Positions 27,692 to 37,441 of a stretch of DNA of 64,000 bases are shown here, one piece after another. Within the stretch, counting starts at the first letter, position 1; every line of letters starts with the position of its first letter. Origin of the DNA: Nitrospirillum pindoramense (GTDB lineage: Bacteria > Pseudomonadota > Alphaproteobacteria > Azospirillales > Azospirillaceae). The stretch covers positions 417,881-481,880 of the forward strand of contig NZ_VITR01000003.1 of NCBI RefSeq assembly GCF_007827955.1, read 5' to 3'. The notes under the pieces were generated by a model, which was not told the DNA's origin, did not search any database, and saw only the letters and a list, made by a program, of their open reading frames with translations. A program made the translations under genes and the position numbers.

Positions 27692-29908
27692 ATGAGTGCG
27701 GGTAAGCCCGCCCCGGTCAAAGGCGCGCCGGCGCCAAGCCCGGTGTCGACGCCCCCTGCGCTGGACCATGACGAACGGCTGACGCTGGAGCGCTATCGCC
27801 TGGCGGCGGCAGCCAGCAATGAGGGCCTGTACGACTGGGATCTGCGCACCGACCGGGTCTATTACGCCGAGTCCTGGAAGGCGCTGCTGGGCTATGCCGA
27901 GCATGAGATCGGCACCTCCCCCGACGAATGGCTGAGCCGGGTTGACCCGGATGACCTGATCTGGCTGCAGGCCACCTTGGACGCCCAAGCCAGCGCCGGG
28001 GGCAAGCCCTTCCAGATCGAATATCGCATGACCCACCGCAACGGCCATGTGCTGTGGATGATGTGTCGCGGCATCGTCGTGCTGGATGACGAGGGGGAGC
28101 CCATCCGCATCGTCGGCGCCCACCGCGACATCACCGACCGCAAGAACGCCGAGGAGCAACTGCGCCTGAGCGAGGAGCGCTATGCCCTCGCCGCCCAGGG
28201 CGCCAACGACGGCCTGTGGGACTGGCATGTGGCGTCGGACGAGCTTTACTGTTCCTCCCGCTGGACGGCCATGCTGGGCATCGGTGGCGGCGCGCGGACC
28301 AGCAGCATGGAGGATTGGTACGCCCAGATCGACGGGGAGGACCGCCCCCGCCTGCGCGCGGCGATGGAAACCCATATCGCCGGCGGCAGCGCCCACCTGG
28401 AGGAGGAGGTGCGCACCCGCCACGCCGGTGGCGGTGAACTGTGGGTGCTGATCCGGGGCGTGGCCATCCGGGATGAAAGTGGCGAGGCCATCCGCATGGC
28501 CGGCTCCATGACCGACATTACGGCGCGCAAGCGGGCGGAGCAGCAACTGCTGTTCGACGCCTTCCATGACGGCCTGACCCGCCTGCCCAACCGCATGCTG
28601 CTGCTGGACCGCATCGGCCAGGCGCTGGGGCGCCGCCGCCGGCCGGAGGAGGCGCAGTTCGCGGTCATGATCTTCGACATCGACCATTTCAAGACGGTGA
28701 ACGACAGCCTGGGCCCGTTGGTGGGGGACGAGGTGCTGTGCGCCGTGGGCCAGCGCCTGGACGACGCCCGCCGGGCCGGTGACACGGTGGCGCGCCTGTC
28801 GGCCGACGAATACGGCGTGCTGATGGATGGCGTGCTGGACGTGAAGGCGGCGGTGGACGCGGCGGAGCGCCTGGCCGCCGCCGTGGCCAAGCCGCTGGCC
28901 CTGCCCAACGGGGATGAGGTGGTGATGAGCGTGACCGCCGGCATCGCCCTGTCGGGGTCGGGCTACGCCTCGGCCGCCGACATGCTGCGGGACGCCGGCC
29001 TGGCCATGTTCAGGGCCAAGACCAGCGCCCGCGGCCGGGTGGAGATGTTCGATGACACCCTGCGCGAACGGGCCCTGACCCGCCTGCGCCTGGAATCGGA
29101 CCTGCGCCACGCCGTGGAGGATCACGAGTTCCGCCTGTTCTACCAGCCCATCGTGCGGTTGCGCGACGGCACCATCGCGGGGTTCGAGGCGCTGATGCGC
29201 TGGTTTCATCCCCAGCGCGGCCTGATCCCGCCCAGCGACTTCGTCCATCTGGCGGAGGAGACGGGCCTGATCCTGAAGATGGGGCGCTGGGCCCTGGCCG
29301 AGGGCACCCGCCAACTGGCGGAATGGCAAGGCCGCTTCAGTCCCGACCTGTTCATGAGCGTCAACGTGTCCGGCCGCCAGTTGATGGAGGACGACCTGGT
29401 GGCGGCGGTGACGGAGACGCTGGCGGCCCATCGCATCACCCCGGGCACGCTGAAGCTGGAAATCACGGAAAGCCTGCTGCTGGACGACCCCGGCCGCTGC
29501 CTGGGCATCATGGAGGCGCTGAAGAGCAAGGGCGTGAAGCTGTCGCTCGACGACTTCGGCACCGGCTTCTCCTCGCTCAGCTACCTGCACCGCTATCCCA
29601 TCGGCACGCTCAAGATCGACCGCAGCTTCGTGCGCGCCGCCGGCGAAAGCGACCGCCGCAGCGCCATCGCCCGCATCATCACCCTGCTGGCCCAGGCCCT
29701 GGACCTCGAGGTGATCGCCGAGGGCATCGAAAAGGAATCCGAAGCCGAGTTCCTGCGCGGCCTGCACTGCCAGTACGGCCAGGGCTATCACTTCGCCCCG
29801 CCCCTGCCCAAGGAGGCGGTGGAAGACATGATGGACGGCCGGCGGCGGGAACGGGAGGCATTGGCCGGGGTGTCGGCCCTGAAGGGATTGCCCCCCAAGG
29901 GGCGATGA
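27692..29908 (+). CDS. PAS-PAS-GGDEF-EAL signalling protein, degenerate GGDEF
   Basis: A 738-residue soluble c-di-GMP protein. Two PAS/PAC units lie at about 30-155 and 160-285 (GLYDWDLRTDRVYYAE; DGLWDWHVASDELYC), then GGDEF (about 288-455) and EAL (about 475-720). The GGDEF active site reads SADEY (370-374), so cyclase activity is probably lost; it may bind GTP as a regulator. The EAL site is intact: EAL at 499-501, LKLEITESL, DDFGTGFSS and IAEGIE. Phosphodiesterase activity is inferred. The ATG at 27692 is used; a TTG at 27626 would add 22 residues. No membrane helices are seen, and no operon partner is adjacent. Confidence 0.93.
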   Translation: MSAGKPAPVKGAPAPSPVSTPPALDHDERLTLERYRLAAAASNEGLYDWDLRTDRVYYAESWKALLGYAEHEIGTSPDEWLSRVDPDDLIWLQATLDAQASAGGKPFQIEYRMTHRNGHVLWMMCRGIVVLDDEGEPIRIVGAHRDITDRKNAEEQLRLSEERYALAAQGANDGLWDWHVASDELYCSSRWTAMLGIGGGARTSSMEDWYAQIDGEDRPRLRAAMETHIAGGSAHLEEEVRTRHAGGGELWVLIRGVAIRDESGEAIRMAGSMTDITARKRAEQQLLFDAFHDGLTRLPNRMLLLDRIGQALGRRRRPEEAQFAVMIFDIDHFKTVNDSLGPLVGDEVLCAVGQRLDDARRAGDTVARLSADEYGVLMDGVLDVKAAVDAAERLAAAVAKPLALPNGDEVVMSVTAGIALSGSGYASAADMLRDAGLAMFRAKTSARGRVEMFDDTLRERALTRLRLESDLRHAVEDHEFRLFYQPIVRLRDGTIAGFEALMRWFHPQRGLIPPSDFVHLAEETGLILKMGRWALAEGTRQLAEWQGRFSPDLFMSVNVSGRQLMEDDLVAAVTETLAAHRITPGTLKLEITESLLLDDPGRCLGIMEALKSKGVKLSLDDFGTGFSSLSYLHRYPIGTLKIDRSFVRAAGESDRRSAIARIITLLAQALDLEVIAEGIEKESEAEFLRGLHCQYGQGYHFAPPLPKEAVEDMMDGRRREREALAGVSALKGLPPKGR

Positions 29909-29929
29909 GATTACCCCGGGCGTGCGTCC

Positions 29930-30322
29930 CTAATGTTGCAGCCGCCGCCGGATGTCCTGGTAGGCGGCGGCGATCAGCGCCCTGAGCGCCACCGCGTCAT
30001 GGTCCTGGCCCCAGCGCAGCTTCACATGGCGCATGCGCTTTCCCGTCCCCTGCAGCAGGCCGGTGGGATCGTCCAGATCGGCGCCGTGGAAGAAGCCCAC
30101 GCTGGCATGCGCTGTGTAAGCGCCGACATAGGCGAAGGCCGCATCGCCCACGCAGGCCGTGGGCTGGCGATCATGGATCAGGTCACGCACGTCCGGGCCG
30201 CAGCCGCGCAAGGCCTCGAACCAGGGTTGGATCATCAGACGCAGGGGATCGCCCTGGGCAAACCAGGCGTCGACCTCGGGATCGCGCCGCGCGGCGCCTG
30301 GTAATCGGAAGAGGACGTCCAT
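29930..30322 (-). CDS. DUF1801 domain protein
   Basis: A 130-residue protein with the DUF1801 pattern: DAWFAQGDPLRLMIQPWFEAL, then DLIHDRQPTACVGDAAFAYVG and VGFFHGADLDDP, ending KRMRHVKLRWG. Members are small cytosolic proteins of unknown function. I use the ATG at 30322, where the domain begins; in-frame ATGs at 30382 and 30394 would add a short N-terminus. None has a clear ribosome site. It is divergent from the DUF3237 gene and convergent with the PAS-EAL gene, so it is monocistronic. Confidence 0.78.
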   Translation of the reverse strand: MDVLFRLPGAARRDPEVDAWFAQGDPLRLMIQPWFEALRGCGPDVRDLIHDRQPTACVGDAAFAYVGAYTAHASVGFFHGADLDDPTGLLQGTGKRMRHVKLRWGQDHDAVALRALIAAAYQDIRRRLQH

Positions 30323-30451
30323 GGGCGTGAGTGTGCGCAGGCCGGCCGGAAATGTCGAGGCGATGGCACTATCGGCCACCATGGGCAAGGGCATTGCCTG
30401 CAAACCATACTTGTTGATAATTATTAACGTAAATAAGTAAGGGAGATGGGG

Positions 30452-31018
30452 ATGGAAAAGGTGGGCACGATGGACCGGCGAACGCTGTTGCAGGTGGCGG
30501 CGACAGCCGGGGTCGCCCAGACCACCATGGCGGAATCCGCCAATGCTGCGTCCCCGGCGGCGCCCCCCACCCCGCTCAGCACCGTGCCCCTACAGTTGCC
30601 TGCCACCGAGTTCACCTATGAGGCCGTGGTCGAGCTGGACCCGATTGTACCCTTGGGCAAATCGCCGCTGGGGGAGCGCCGCATCATCCCCATTACCGGC
30701 GGGGTGTTCCAGGGGCCGCGCATCCGGGGAACCGTGCTGGCTGGTGGTGCCGACCGGCAGTTGAGCCGGCCCGACGGCGTGCTGCTGCTGAACGCCCTCT
30801 ATGAACTGAAGACCGACGACGGCGCCATCATCACCGTGAACAACCGGGCGGTCATCGACGCGCCGCCGGGCAAGGCGCCCTACGCCTACTCCGTCCTGGA
30901 CTTCACCGCGCCCGAGGGGCCCCACGCCTGGCTGAACCGCGGCATCTTCGTCGGCACCGTCCACGGTCTGCCGCCGGAGCGGCACGCCGTGCTCATCCGG
31001 GTTTACAAGGTGGTGTGA
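30452..31018 (+). CDS. DUF3237 family protein with Tat-type signal peptide
   Basis: A 188-residue protein. The ATG at 30452 has AGGGAG six bases upstream. The N-terminus MEKVGTMDRRTLLQVAATAG has twin arginines before a hydrophobic stretch, suggesting Tat export. The rest (about 50-188) matches the DUF3237 beta-barrel-like family: GERRIIPITGGVFQGPRIRG, then NALYELKTDDGAIITVNNR. The family's function is unknown. It is divergent from the DUF1801 gene, and its 3' end overlaps the cueR 3' end by 16 bases. Confidence 0.85.
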   Translation: MEKVGTMDRRTLLQVAATAGVAQTTMAESANAASPAAPPTPLSTVPLQLPATEFTYEAVVELDPIVPLGKSPLGERRIIPITGGVFQGPRIRGTVLAGGADRQLSRPDGVLLLNALYELKTDDGAIITVNNRAVIDAPPGKAPYAYSVLDFTAPEGPHAWLNRGIFVGTVHGLPPERHAVLIRVYKVV

Positions 31019-31449
31019 GCGGCGTGGGGCGCCGGCCCGACCAGATCGTCCCCGCCCAGATCTTCGCCACCCAAATCCTCCAGGATGGGGCAGTCCGGCC
31101 GGTCGTCCCCGGCGCAGCAATGGGCCAGATGGCGCAGGGTATCGGCCATGGCCTGCATTTCGCGGATGCGGCTGTCCAAATCGTCCAGGTGGCGCTGGGC
31201 GATGGACTTGACCTCGCGGCTGGACCGGTCGCGGTCGCGCCACAGCGACAGCAACTGGCCGATTTCCGCCATGTCGAATCCCAGGCCCCGGGCGCGCCTG
31301 ACAAAGCGCAGCTCGTTCACTTCCCGGGCCTCATATTCGCGGTAGTTGCCTTCCGACCGGCCGGACGGGCGGACCAGGCCAACCTCATCGTAATAGCGGA
31401 TCATCTTGACGCTGACGCCCGAGGCCTTAGCGGCTTGGCCGATGTTCAT
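31003..31449 (-). CDS. cueR: Cu(I)-responsive MerR-type regulator CueR
   Basis: A 148-residue MerR-family activator that responds to Cu(I) in the cytoplasm. The N-terminal winged helix MNIGQAAKASGVSVKMIRYY is standard. The metal-binding loop HCCAGDDRPDCPIL has the two cysteines and Gly-Asp pattern of CueR, not of other MerR proteins. It starts 11 bases after the copA stop and is in one operon with it, presumably giving autoregulation via the copA promoter. The C-terminal tail, with repeated LGGEDLGGDD, is longer than in E. coli. Confidence 0.93.
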   Translation of the reverse strand: MNIGQAAKASGVSVKMIRYYDEVGLVRPSGRSEGNYREYEAREVNELRFVRRARGLGFDMAEIGQLLSLWRDRDRSSREVKSIAQRHLDDLDSRIREMQAMADTLRHLAHCCAGDDRPDCPILEDLGGEDLGGDDLVGPAPHAAHTTL

Positions 31450-31460
31450 GATCCCCTCCC

Positions 31461-33953
31461 TCAGGACGGACGGAAACGCCGCAGGCGCAGGGCGTTGGTC
31501 AGGACGCTGACGCTGGACAGCGCCATGGCGCCGGCCGCCACCATGGGCGACAGCAGCCAGCCGGTCAGCGGATAGAACAGCCCGGCAGCCAGGGGAATCA
31601 GCACCACGTTGTAGCCGAAGGCCCAGGCCAGGTTCTGGCGGATGTTGCCCAGCACGGCGCGGCTGAGGCCGATGGCCGTGGCCACGCCCCGCAGGTCCCC
31701 TCGCACCAGCACCACGTCCGCCGCCTCGATGGCGATGTCGGTGCCGGCGCCCATGGCCAAGCCGACGTCGGCGGTGGCCAAGGCCGGGGCGTCGTTTACG
31801 CCGTCGCCGGCGAAGGCGATGTGGCCGTGCCGTTGTTGCAGGTCCTTGACCGTGGTCACCTTGCCCTCCGGCAGTACCTCCGCCGCCACCTCGTCGATGC
31901 CCAGCGTCCGGGCCACGGCCTCCGCGGTGCGCCGGTTGTCGCCCGTCACCATGATGACCTTGAGGCCAGCGTGGTGCAGCGTCCGCACGGCGTCCGCCGC
32001 CTCCGGCTTCACCGGGTCGGCCACCGCCAGGATGGCGGCGAGCGTGCCATCAACGGCGGCGTAAAGCGGGCTGCGGCCGTCGGCGGCCAGCTTTGCCGCC
32101 GCATCGGCCAGGGGGGCGACGCCCACGCCCAGGCGGGTCATGTAGCGATCGGCGCCCACGGCCACGATATGGCCCTCCACCCGGGCTTGCGCGCCGAACC
32201 CCGCCTCCGCCTGGAAGCCGTCCACCCCGGGCGGCACCAGGCCACGCGCCCGCGCCGCCGCTACGACAGCCTGGGCGATGGGATGTTCGGACCGCGCCTC
32301 CACCGCCGCCACCAGGCGCAACACCTCATGCTCGTCGAAGCCCTCCTCGACCATCAGGTCCGTCAAGGTCGGCTGCCCCAGGGTCAGGGTCCCGGTCTTG
32401 TCGAAGGCCACGGCGCGCACGTCGCGCAAGCCCTGCAGGGCATCCCCCTGGCGGAACAGGATGCCCAGTTCCGCCGCCTTGCCGGTGCCCACCATGATGG
32501 AGGTGGGGGTGGCCAGCCCCATGGCGCAGGGGCAGGCGATGATCAGCACCGCCACGGCGTTGACCAGGGCGTAGCTGAGCTGGGGCTGCGGCCCGAGGAA
32601 ATACCAGCCAGCGAAGGTCAGCAAGGCGGCCGCCATGACCGCCGGCACGAACCAGGCCGTCACCCGGTCCACCGCCGCCTGGATGGGCAGCTTGGCGCCC
32701 TGGGCCGTTTCCACCATGCGCACGATCTGGGACAGCAACGTGGCCGCCCCCACCTTCTCCGCCCGGAACCGGAAGGAGCCCGTCTTGTTGACCGTGCCGC
32801 CGACGACGGCGGCGCCAGGCCCTTTTTCCACCGGCAGCGGCTCGCCGGTGATCATGCTTTCGTCCACGAAAGAGGACCCGTCCAGCACCGCGCCATCCAC
32901 CGGCACGCGGTCACCGGGGCGCACCAGCACCACGTCCCCCACCGCCACCTGGGCGATGGGCACCTCGACCGTCTGGCCGTCGCGCTCCACCCGCGCCGTC
33001 TTGGCCTGCAAGGTCAGCAGGCGCTTGATGGCCTCGGATGTACGGCCCTTGGCCCTGGCCTCGAACAGGCGGCCCACCAGGATCAGTGTCACGATGACGG
33101 CCGCCGCCTCGAAATAGACGTTGTCGGTACCGCGGGGCAGCAGGTCGGGGGCGACCAGGGGCGCCACCGTGGCCACGGCGGAATAGAGGAAGGCCGCGCC
33201 CGCCCCCAGCACCACCAGGGAATTCATGTCCGGCGTGGCCCGTACGAGGTTGGGCACACCCTTGGCGAAGAAGCGCCCCCCCGGCACGGCCAATACGAAG
33301 GCTGCCAGCACCAGGCTGACCCAGCGCCAGGGCTGCTCCCCCACCGTCACCGCCAGCCAGTGGTGGACGTCCGGTATGGCATGGCGCGCCATCTCCACCG
33401 CGAACAGGGGCAGGGTCGCTACGGCGGCCATGGCCACGGCCCGGCGCAAGGCCCTTATCTCCGCCGCGCGGGCCGCCGTCTCCCGGTCCGCCTGGCGGGT
33501 CGTGTCCTCCTGGTCCACCAGGCGGGCGTCATAGCCGATCCGGGTCACGGCCGCCGTCGCTGCGGCGCTGTCGGCGCCGTCGATCAGCGTCACGGCAGCC
33601 CGCTCCGTCGCCAGGTTCACGGTGGCGACGACGACGCCGGGCGCCGAGCGCAGCGCCTTTTCCACCCGCGCCACGCAGCCGGCGCACGTCATGCCACCGA
33701 TGGCGAGATCCACGGTATGGGTGCCGGTGTCGTAACCGGCCTTGGCGATCGCCTCGACCACATCGGGCAGTTTTCCCCCTTCGGCCAACGCCACATGGGC
33801 GCGGCCGGTGGCCAGGTTCACGGCGGCGGCGGCCACGCCCGGAACGGCGGAGATGGCCTTCTCCACACGGCGGACGCAGCCGGCGCAGGTCATGCCGCCG
33901 ATGGCGATATCGACGGCGCGGGGGGATGGGACGGTGGAGGCCGCATGGGACAT
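31461..33953 (-). CDS. copA: Cu+-exporting P1B-type ATPase
   Basis: Pumps Cu(I) from the cytoplasm to the periplasm. The 830-residue protein has two N-terminal HMA domains, each with MTCAGC (Cys 23/26 and Cys 90/93), eight membrane helices, the transport motif [11 protein letters not shown], the phosphorylation motif [10 protein letters not shown] and [10 protein letters not shown]. These together define the Cu+ class. The ATG at 33953 follows AGGAGA. The MerR-type promoter lies 30-60 bases upstream. cueR follows in the same operon. Confidence 0.97.
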   Translation of the reverse strand: MSHAASTVPSPRAVDIAIGGMTCAGCVRRVEKAISAVPGVAAAAVNLATGRAHVALAEGGKLPDVVEAIAKAGYDTGTHTVDLAIGGMTCAGCVARVEKALRSAPGVVVATVNLATERAAVTLIDGADSAAATAAVTRIGYDARLVDQEDTTRQADRETAARAAEIRALRRAVAMAAVATLPLFAVEMARHAIPDVHHWLAVTVGEQPWRWVSLVLAAFVLAVPGGRFFAKGVPNLVRATPDMNSLVVLGAGAAFLYSAVATVAPLVAPDLLPRGTDNVYFEAAAVIVTLILVGRLFEARAKGRTSEAIKRLLTLQAKTARVERDGQTVEVPIAQVAVGDVVLVRPGDRVPVDGAVLDGSSFVDESMITGEPLPVEKGPGAAVVGGTVNKTGSFRFRAEKVGAATLLSQIVRMVETAQGAKLPIQAAVDRVTAWFVPAVMAAALLTFAGWYFLGPQPQLSYALVNAVAVLIIACPCAMGLATPTSIMVGTGKAAELGILFRQGDALQGLRDVRAVAFDKTGTLTLGQPTLTDLMVEEGFDEHEVLRLVAAVEARSEHPIAQAVVAAARARGLVPPGVDGFQAEAGFGAQARVEGHIVAVGADRYMTRLGVGVAPLADAAAKLAADGRSPLYAAVDGTLAAILAVADPVKPEAADAVRTLHHAGLKVIMVTGDNRRTAEAVARTLGIDEVAAEVLPEGKVTTVKDLQQRHGHIAFAGDGVNDAPALATADVGLAMGAGTDIAIEAADVVLVRGDLRGVATAIGLSRAVLGNIRQNLAWAFGYNVVLIPLAAGLFYPLTGWLLSPMVAAGAMALSSVSVLTNALRLRRFRPS

Positions 33954-33983
33954 TTCTGTCTCCTCAAAACGCGATGCCCGGTA

Positions 33984-34014
33984 GTGATAGACCCTCCTAT
34001 CATGGGAGGGTCAA
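33984..34014 (-). promoter_or_regulatory. CueR-type copA promoter with 19-bp spacer
   Basis: On the minus strand TTGACC (34014-34009) and TATCAC (33989-33984) are 19 bases apart, the overlong spacing of MerR-activated promoters. The spacer holds a perfect inverted repeat, GACCCTCC (33990-33997) and GGAGGGTC (34005-34012), with a 7-base centre. This fits CueR acting on the copA-cueR operon. Confidence 0.88.
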
Positions 34015-34400
34015 GGGGTCACATCACACCCTTGAAGGCGTCGCACGCTTCCGTTAACCATAATTTCAGCAAGGCGCCCCAGAAAACGGGCAATTATCTA
34101 AAATGTTCTATAAAATTTTCTGAAATAATACTCAGCCCTCAGGCAGTGCAGGGGATGTTGATTCAGGCGAACTATTCCGCCACAGCGCAGCCATTGATGG
34201 GCACCACCAACTTTCGACTATATTTTTGCGGAAATTTCCGTATAAAATATACCAAGGGATAGGTTTTGGTCGGCGGCATGAGCTGCGACCTCATGGCTCA
34301 CATCCCGGCATTGTCCTCCGAAAGCTTATAAGACCCGGTCAGCGGCCGATGGGGATCGGCGACCAAGTCCTGCGCCGGCGCTCAACGTAAGGTACGATGA
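34015..34400. other. AT-rich divergent spacer between copA and the PAS-EAL gene
   Basis: About 385 bases, lower in GC than the rest of the window. I see no coding frame. It holds a 31-bp imperfect palindrome (34220-34250) but no other named element. Confidence 0.5.
34220..34250. repeat. AT-rich imperfect palindrome
   Basis: A 31-base inverted repeat, with outer arms ATATTTT and AAAATAT and inner core GGAAATTTCC, 150 bases upstream of the PAS-EAL start codon. It could be an operator; no binding protein is suggested by sequence. Confidence 0.5.
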
Positions 34401-36056
34401 ATGAAACGCACCAAGCGTTACCTTGGTTTCGCCTTCGCCAACGCTGACCTTCTGCTTGAGGTGGATGCGCAGGGAATCATTCATTTCGCGACGGGCGCGT
34501 GCCTGGCGCTGATGGGCGTGGCGGATACCGATCTGTTGGAACAACCCTTGTTCGGGTATCTGGTTCCGGCGGACCAGGCGCTGGTGCGGCGCATCCTGGT
34601 GACCTTGGGGGAGAATGACCGTGCGCCGCCGCGGCTGATCCGCTTGCGCCACCGCGATGGCGGCGCCCTGCCCTGCACCATGGCCGCCTACCGCATGCAG
34701 GACTCCCCCCTGCTGAACATCACCCTGAGCCAGATCGGCAGTCATGAGCCGCCCCTGGCCCCACCGGCCGCGGGCGATGTCGATCCTCAAACGCAGCTGC
34801 TCGCCCCCAGCGCCTTCACCAAGGCGGCCATGAGCACCCTCGCATCGGTGGATGGCGGGGCTCTGGCGTCCTTGACGCTGGTGCAGATGAACAACCTGCG
34901 GGAAATACGCGCCCATCTGACGCAGGACCAGGACCGTCAGCTGATGGTCGAGATTGGCGCCGTGCTGCGGCAGTACGGTGGACCGGAGGCCGTCGCCGGG
35001 CGACTGGCGGAGGACCGTTTCGGCGTCATGACGCCGACCGACCTGGCCGACCTCATCACCCGCGACATCGCCCAGCTGGCCCAGGACCTGGGCCTGGACC
35101 AGCCTCTGGAGGTCGACGCCCATACCATGGATGCCAAGGAGCAGGCGCTGAGCCAGGCCGACCGGGGCCGGCTCATGCTGTACGCGCTCCGCCGCTTCGC
35201 GGAGGATGGCATCAAGGGTATGGAGGCGCTGAGTTCATCATCCTCCCTGGTGGCCGAGTTCGCCCGCGACGCCATGGGCCGGCTGGCCAGGCTGCGCGGC
35301 ACCCTGCGGGACAGCCGCCTGGCCCTGTCCTTCGAGCCCATCCATGACCTGGACAGCGGCCGGGTGCATCACTTCGAGGTGCTGTGCCGCATCAATGGGG
35401 AACGGCCGGGCCCCTGCATCACCTTCGCCGAGGAGGTGGGCATCATCAACGACCTGGACATGGCGGTCTGCACCATGGCGATGCGGGAGTTGGAGGCGGC
35501 ATCGCCCGACATCTCGCTGGCGGTGAACCTGTCGGCGGCGTCGGTCTCATCCGACCTGTTCATGCAGGCGCTGCTGGCCCAGTTGTCGATGCGCCCGAAA
35601 TTGGCCGGCCGCCTTCTGTTCGAAATCACGGAAACCGGTCGCCTGGACGATCTGCCGCGCGCCCGCACCGTCCTGAACGGCCTGCGACAACGCGGTTTTC
35701 CGGTCTGCCTGGACGATTTCGGCGCCGGCATGGCCTCCTTCACCTACGTGCGCGCGCTGGAGTTCGACTATCTGAAGCTCGACGGCTCCTTCGTCAGCCG
35801 CATGTGTGAAAGCCAGCGCGAGGAATCCATCGTCGTCAGCATGCTGGCGCTGTGCCGGGGCCTGAAGGTGGCCGCCATCGCGGAGCATGTGGAAACCGCC
35901 GAACAGGTGCTGCGCCTGCGCACCCTGGGCTGCGCCATGGGCCAGGGCTGGTTCTTTTCCAAGGGCATGCCCCGCCCCAAGCGCCGCGACATGGACCTGA
36001 CGTCCCTTAGCCGCCCCTCGCGCTGGACGCCAACGGTGCATGACTACACCCGATAA
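34401..36056 (+). CDS. EAL domain protein with N-terminal PAS-like domain
   Basis: A 551-residue c-di-GMP phosphodiesterase-type protein. Residues about 10-110 look like a PAS fold (FAFANADLLLEVDAQGII). A middle part (about 125-285) may be a remnant GGDEF domain without the motif (RLAEDRFGVMTP). The EAL domain covers about 300-530, with the first motif as EVL (HHFEVLCRI), then LLFEITETG, CLDDFGAGMASF and AEHVET. EVL is accepted in active enzymes, so catalysis is possible but unproven. The ATG at 34401 is the start. It has its own terminator and no partner. Confidence 0.9.
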   Translation: MKRTKRYLGFAFANADLLLEVDAQGIIHFATGACLALMGVADTDLLEQPLFGYLVPADQALVRRILVTLGENDRAPPRLIRLRHRDGGALPCTMAAYRMQDSPLLNITLSQIGSHEPPLAPPAAGDVDPQTQLLAPSAFTKAAMSTLASVDGGALASLTLVQMNNLREIRAHLTQDQDRQLMVEIGAVLRQYGGPEAVAGRLAEDRFGVMTPTDLADLITRDIAQLAQDLGLDQPLEVDAHTMDAKEQALSQADRGRLMLYALRRFAEDGIKGMEALSSSSSLVAEFARDAMGRLARLRGTLRDSRLALSFEPIHDLDSGRVHHFEVLCRINGERPGPCITFAEEVGIINDLDMAVCTMAMRELEAASPDISLAVNLSAASVSSDLFMQALLAQLSMRPKLAGRLLFEITETGRLDDLPRARTVLNGLRQRGFPVCLDDFGAGMASFTYVRALEFDYLKLDGSFVSRMCESQREESIVVSMLALCRGLKVAAIAEHVETAEQVLRLRTLGCAMGQGWFFSKGMPRPKRRDMDLTSLSRPSRWTPTVHDYTR

Positions 36057-36076
36057 CCCCCGGGAATTTCCGGGGG
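36057..36076. terminator. Stem-loop between the EAL gene and era
   Basis: CCCCCGG (36057-36063) and CCGGGGG (36070-36076) form a GC-rich hairpin directly after the EAL gene's stop codon, 18 bases before the end of convergent era. Confidence 0.65.
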
Positions 36077-36094
36077 GCACCGAGCCGCATCCTT

Positions 36095-37177
36095 TTACGC
36101 GTTGAAGTCCAGGCCCCACTGGCTGTAGCTGTCCGGCTTCTCCGCCCAATCCTCGCGCACCTTCACGAACAGCATGACGTGCACGCGGCGGTCCAGGATT
36201 TCCTCCAACTCTACACGGGCGGCGGCGCCGATGGATTTGATCTTGCTGCCGCCCTTGCCCAGCACGATGGCCTTTTGGTTGGGACGTTGGACGTAGACGA
36301 TCTGGGAGATCTTGACGGAGCCGTCCTCGAACTCCTCCCACGCCTCGGTCTCCACCGCTACGGCGTAGGGCAGTTCCTGGTGCAGTTGCAGGAACAGTTT
36401 CTCCCGCGTGATTTCCGCTGCCAGCAGGCGCTGCGGCATGTCGGACAGCTGGTCCTCTGGATACAGCCAGGGGCTTTCCGGCAAGCGGGCGGCCAGCTTG
36501 TCCAGGAAGTCCGTCAGGCCGTCGCCGGTCAGGGCGGAGATCATGAAGATGTCGGTGAACACGCCCGTCTCGTTGAAGCGGGCCGCCAGTTCCAGCAGCC
36601 GCTCATACGGGATCAGGTCGATCTTGTTCAGGATCAGGATGGCCTTGCGCTTGCTCTCCTTCAGGCGCTCGACGATGCCGTTGGTGTCGTCATCCACACG
36701 GCGCGAGGCGTCGACCAGCACGGCCACCAAATCCGCATCCTCCGCCCCACTCCAAGCGGCGGCGACCATGGCGCGCTCCAGCCGCTTCTTGGGCGTGAAG
36801 ATGCCGGGCAGGTCGACGAACAGGATCTGGGCGCGGCCGTGCATGCCGATGCCCAGCACGCGGGACCGGGTGGTCTGCACCTTGGGGCTGACGATGGACA
36901 CCTTGCTGCCCACCGCCGCGTTCAGCAGCGTGGACTTGCCGGCGTTGGGGGCGCCCACCAGGGCGACGAAACCGCAGCGCATGGGGGCCAGGGGCGCGCC
37001 CTCCTCCCCCTCGTCGTCTTCGTCGTCCTCGAAATCGTCCTCGTCCTCAAATTCGTCACCGTCGACCCCGTCGGCCTGGTGGTCCCCTTCGCCCGCGTGC
37101 TGATCCTCATGCGCGGCGCCGGCCACGCTGTCCTCATCGGGGGGAAGGCCTTCCTGGCCGTGTTCGACGTCGCTCAT
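36095..37177 (-). CDS. era: GTPase Era with acidic N-terminal extension
   Basis: Essential GTPase for 16S rRNA maturation and 30S assembly. From the ATG at 37177 it has 360 residues against about 300 in the family. The G domain starts near residue 68 (GFVALVGAPNAGKSTLLNA), followed by DLPGIF and NKIDL motifs, then the KH domain with VLGKGGSKIKSIG. The extra 60-odd N-terminal residues are almost entirely Asp/Glu, with a block at about residues 38-58. The next in-frame ATG sits right before the G domain (MRCGFVAL), so a shorter product is possible. Unlike most alphaproteobacteria, rnc is not the next gene. Confidence 0.95.
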   Translation of the reverse strand: MSDVEHGQEGLPPDEDSVAGAAHEDQHAGEGDHQADGVDGDEFEDEDDFEDDEDDEGEEGAPLAPMRCGFVALVGAPNAGKSTLLNAAVGSKVSIVSPKVQTTRSRVLGIGMHGRAQILFVDLPGIFTPKKRLERAMVAAAWSGAEDADLVAVLVDASRRVDDDTNGIVERLKESKRKAILILNKIDLIPYERLLELAARFNETGVFTDIFMISALTGDGLTDFLDKLAARLPESPWLYPEDQLSDMPQRLLAAEITREKLFLQLHQELPYAVAVETEAWEEFEDGSVKISQIVYVQRPNQKAIVLGKGGSKIKSIGAAARVELEEILDRRVHVMLFVKVREDWAEKPDSYSQWGLDFNA

Positions 37178-37441
37178 TACTCTCAAATCCTCAAAAAGAA
37201 CGGTGGGCCCGAACGCCCTTGCGCCCGCCCACCGCGACAGGCCCGTTTCATGACACAGGCGGCCCTCGGGCGCCAGCGGCGGCGCGGCATCCAAGGATTG
37301 CGCGAACGCGCGCCCACACGGCAGCGCCTTGGAGATTTAACGCCTTGGAAATTTAACAGGGGCTTAGCCTGGGTGCACGGTATAGCTCGATCCCACCGGT
37401 TCCGGCCGGTTGATGGTACAGTTTATCAGGAGCCCGCTTCC

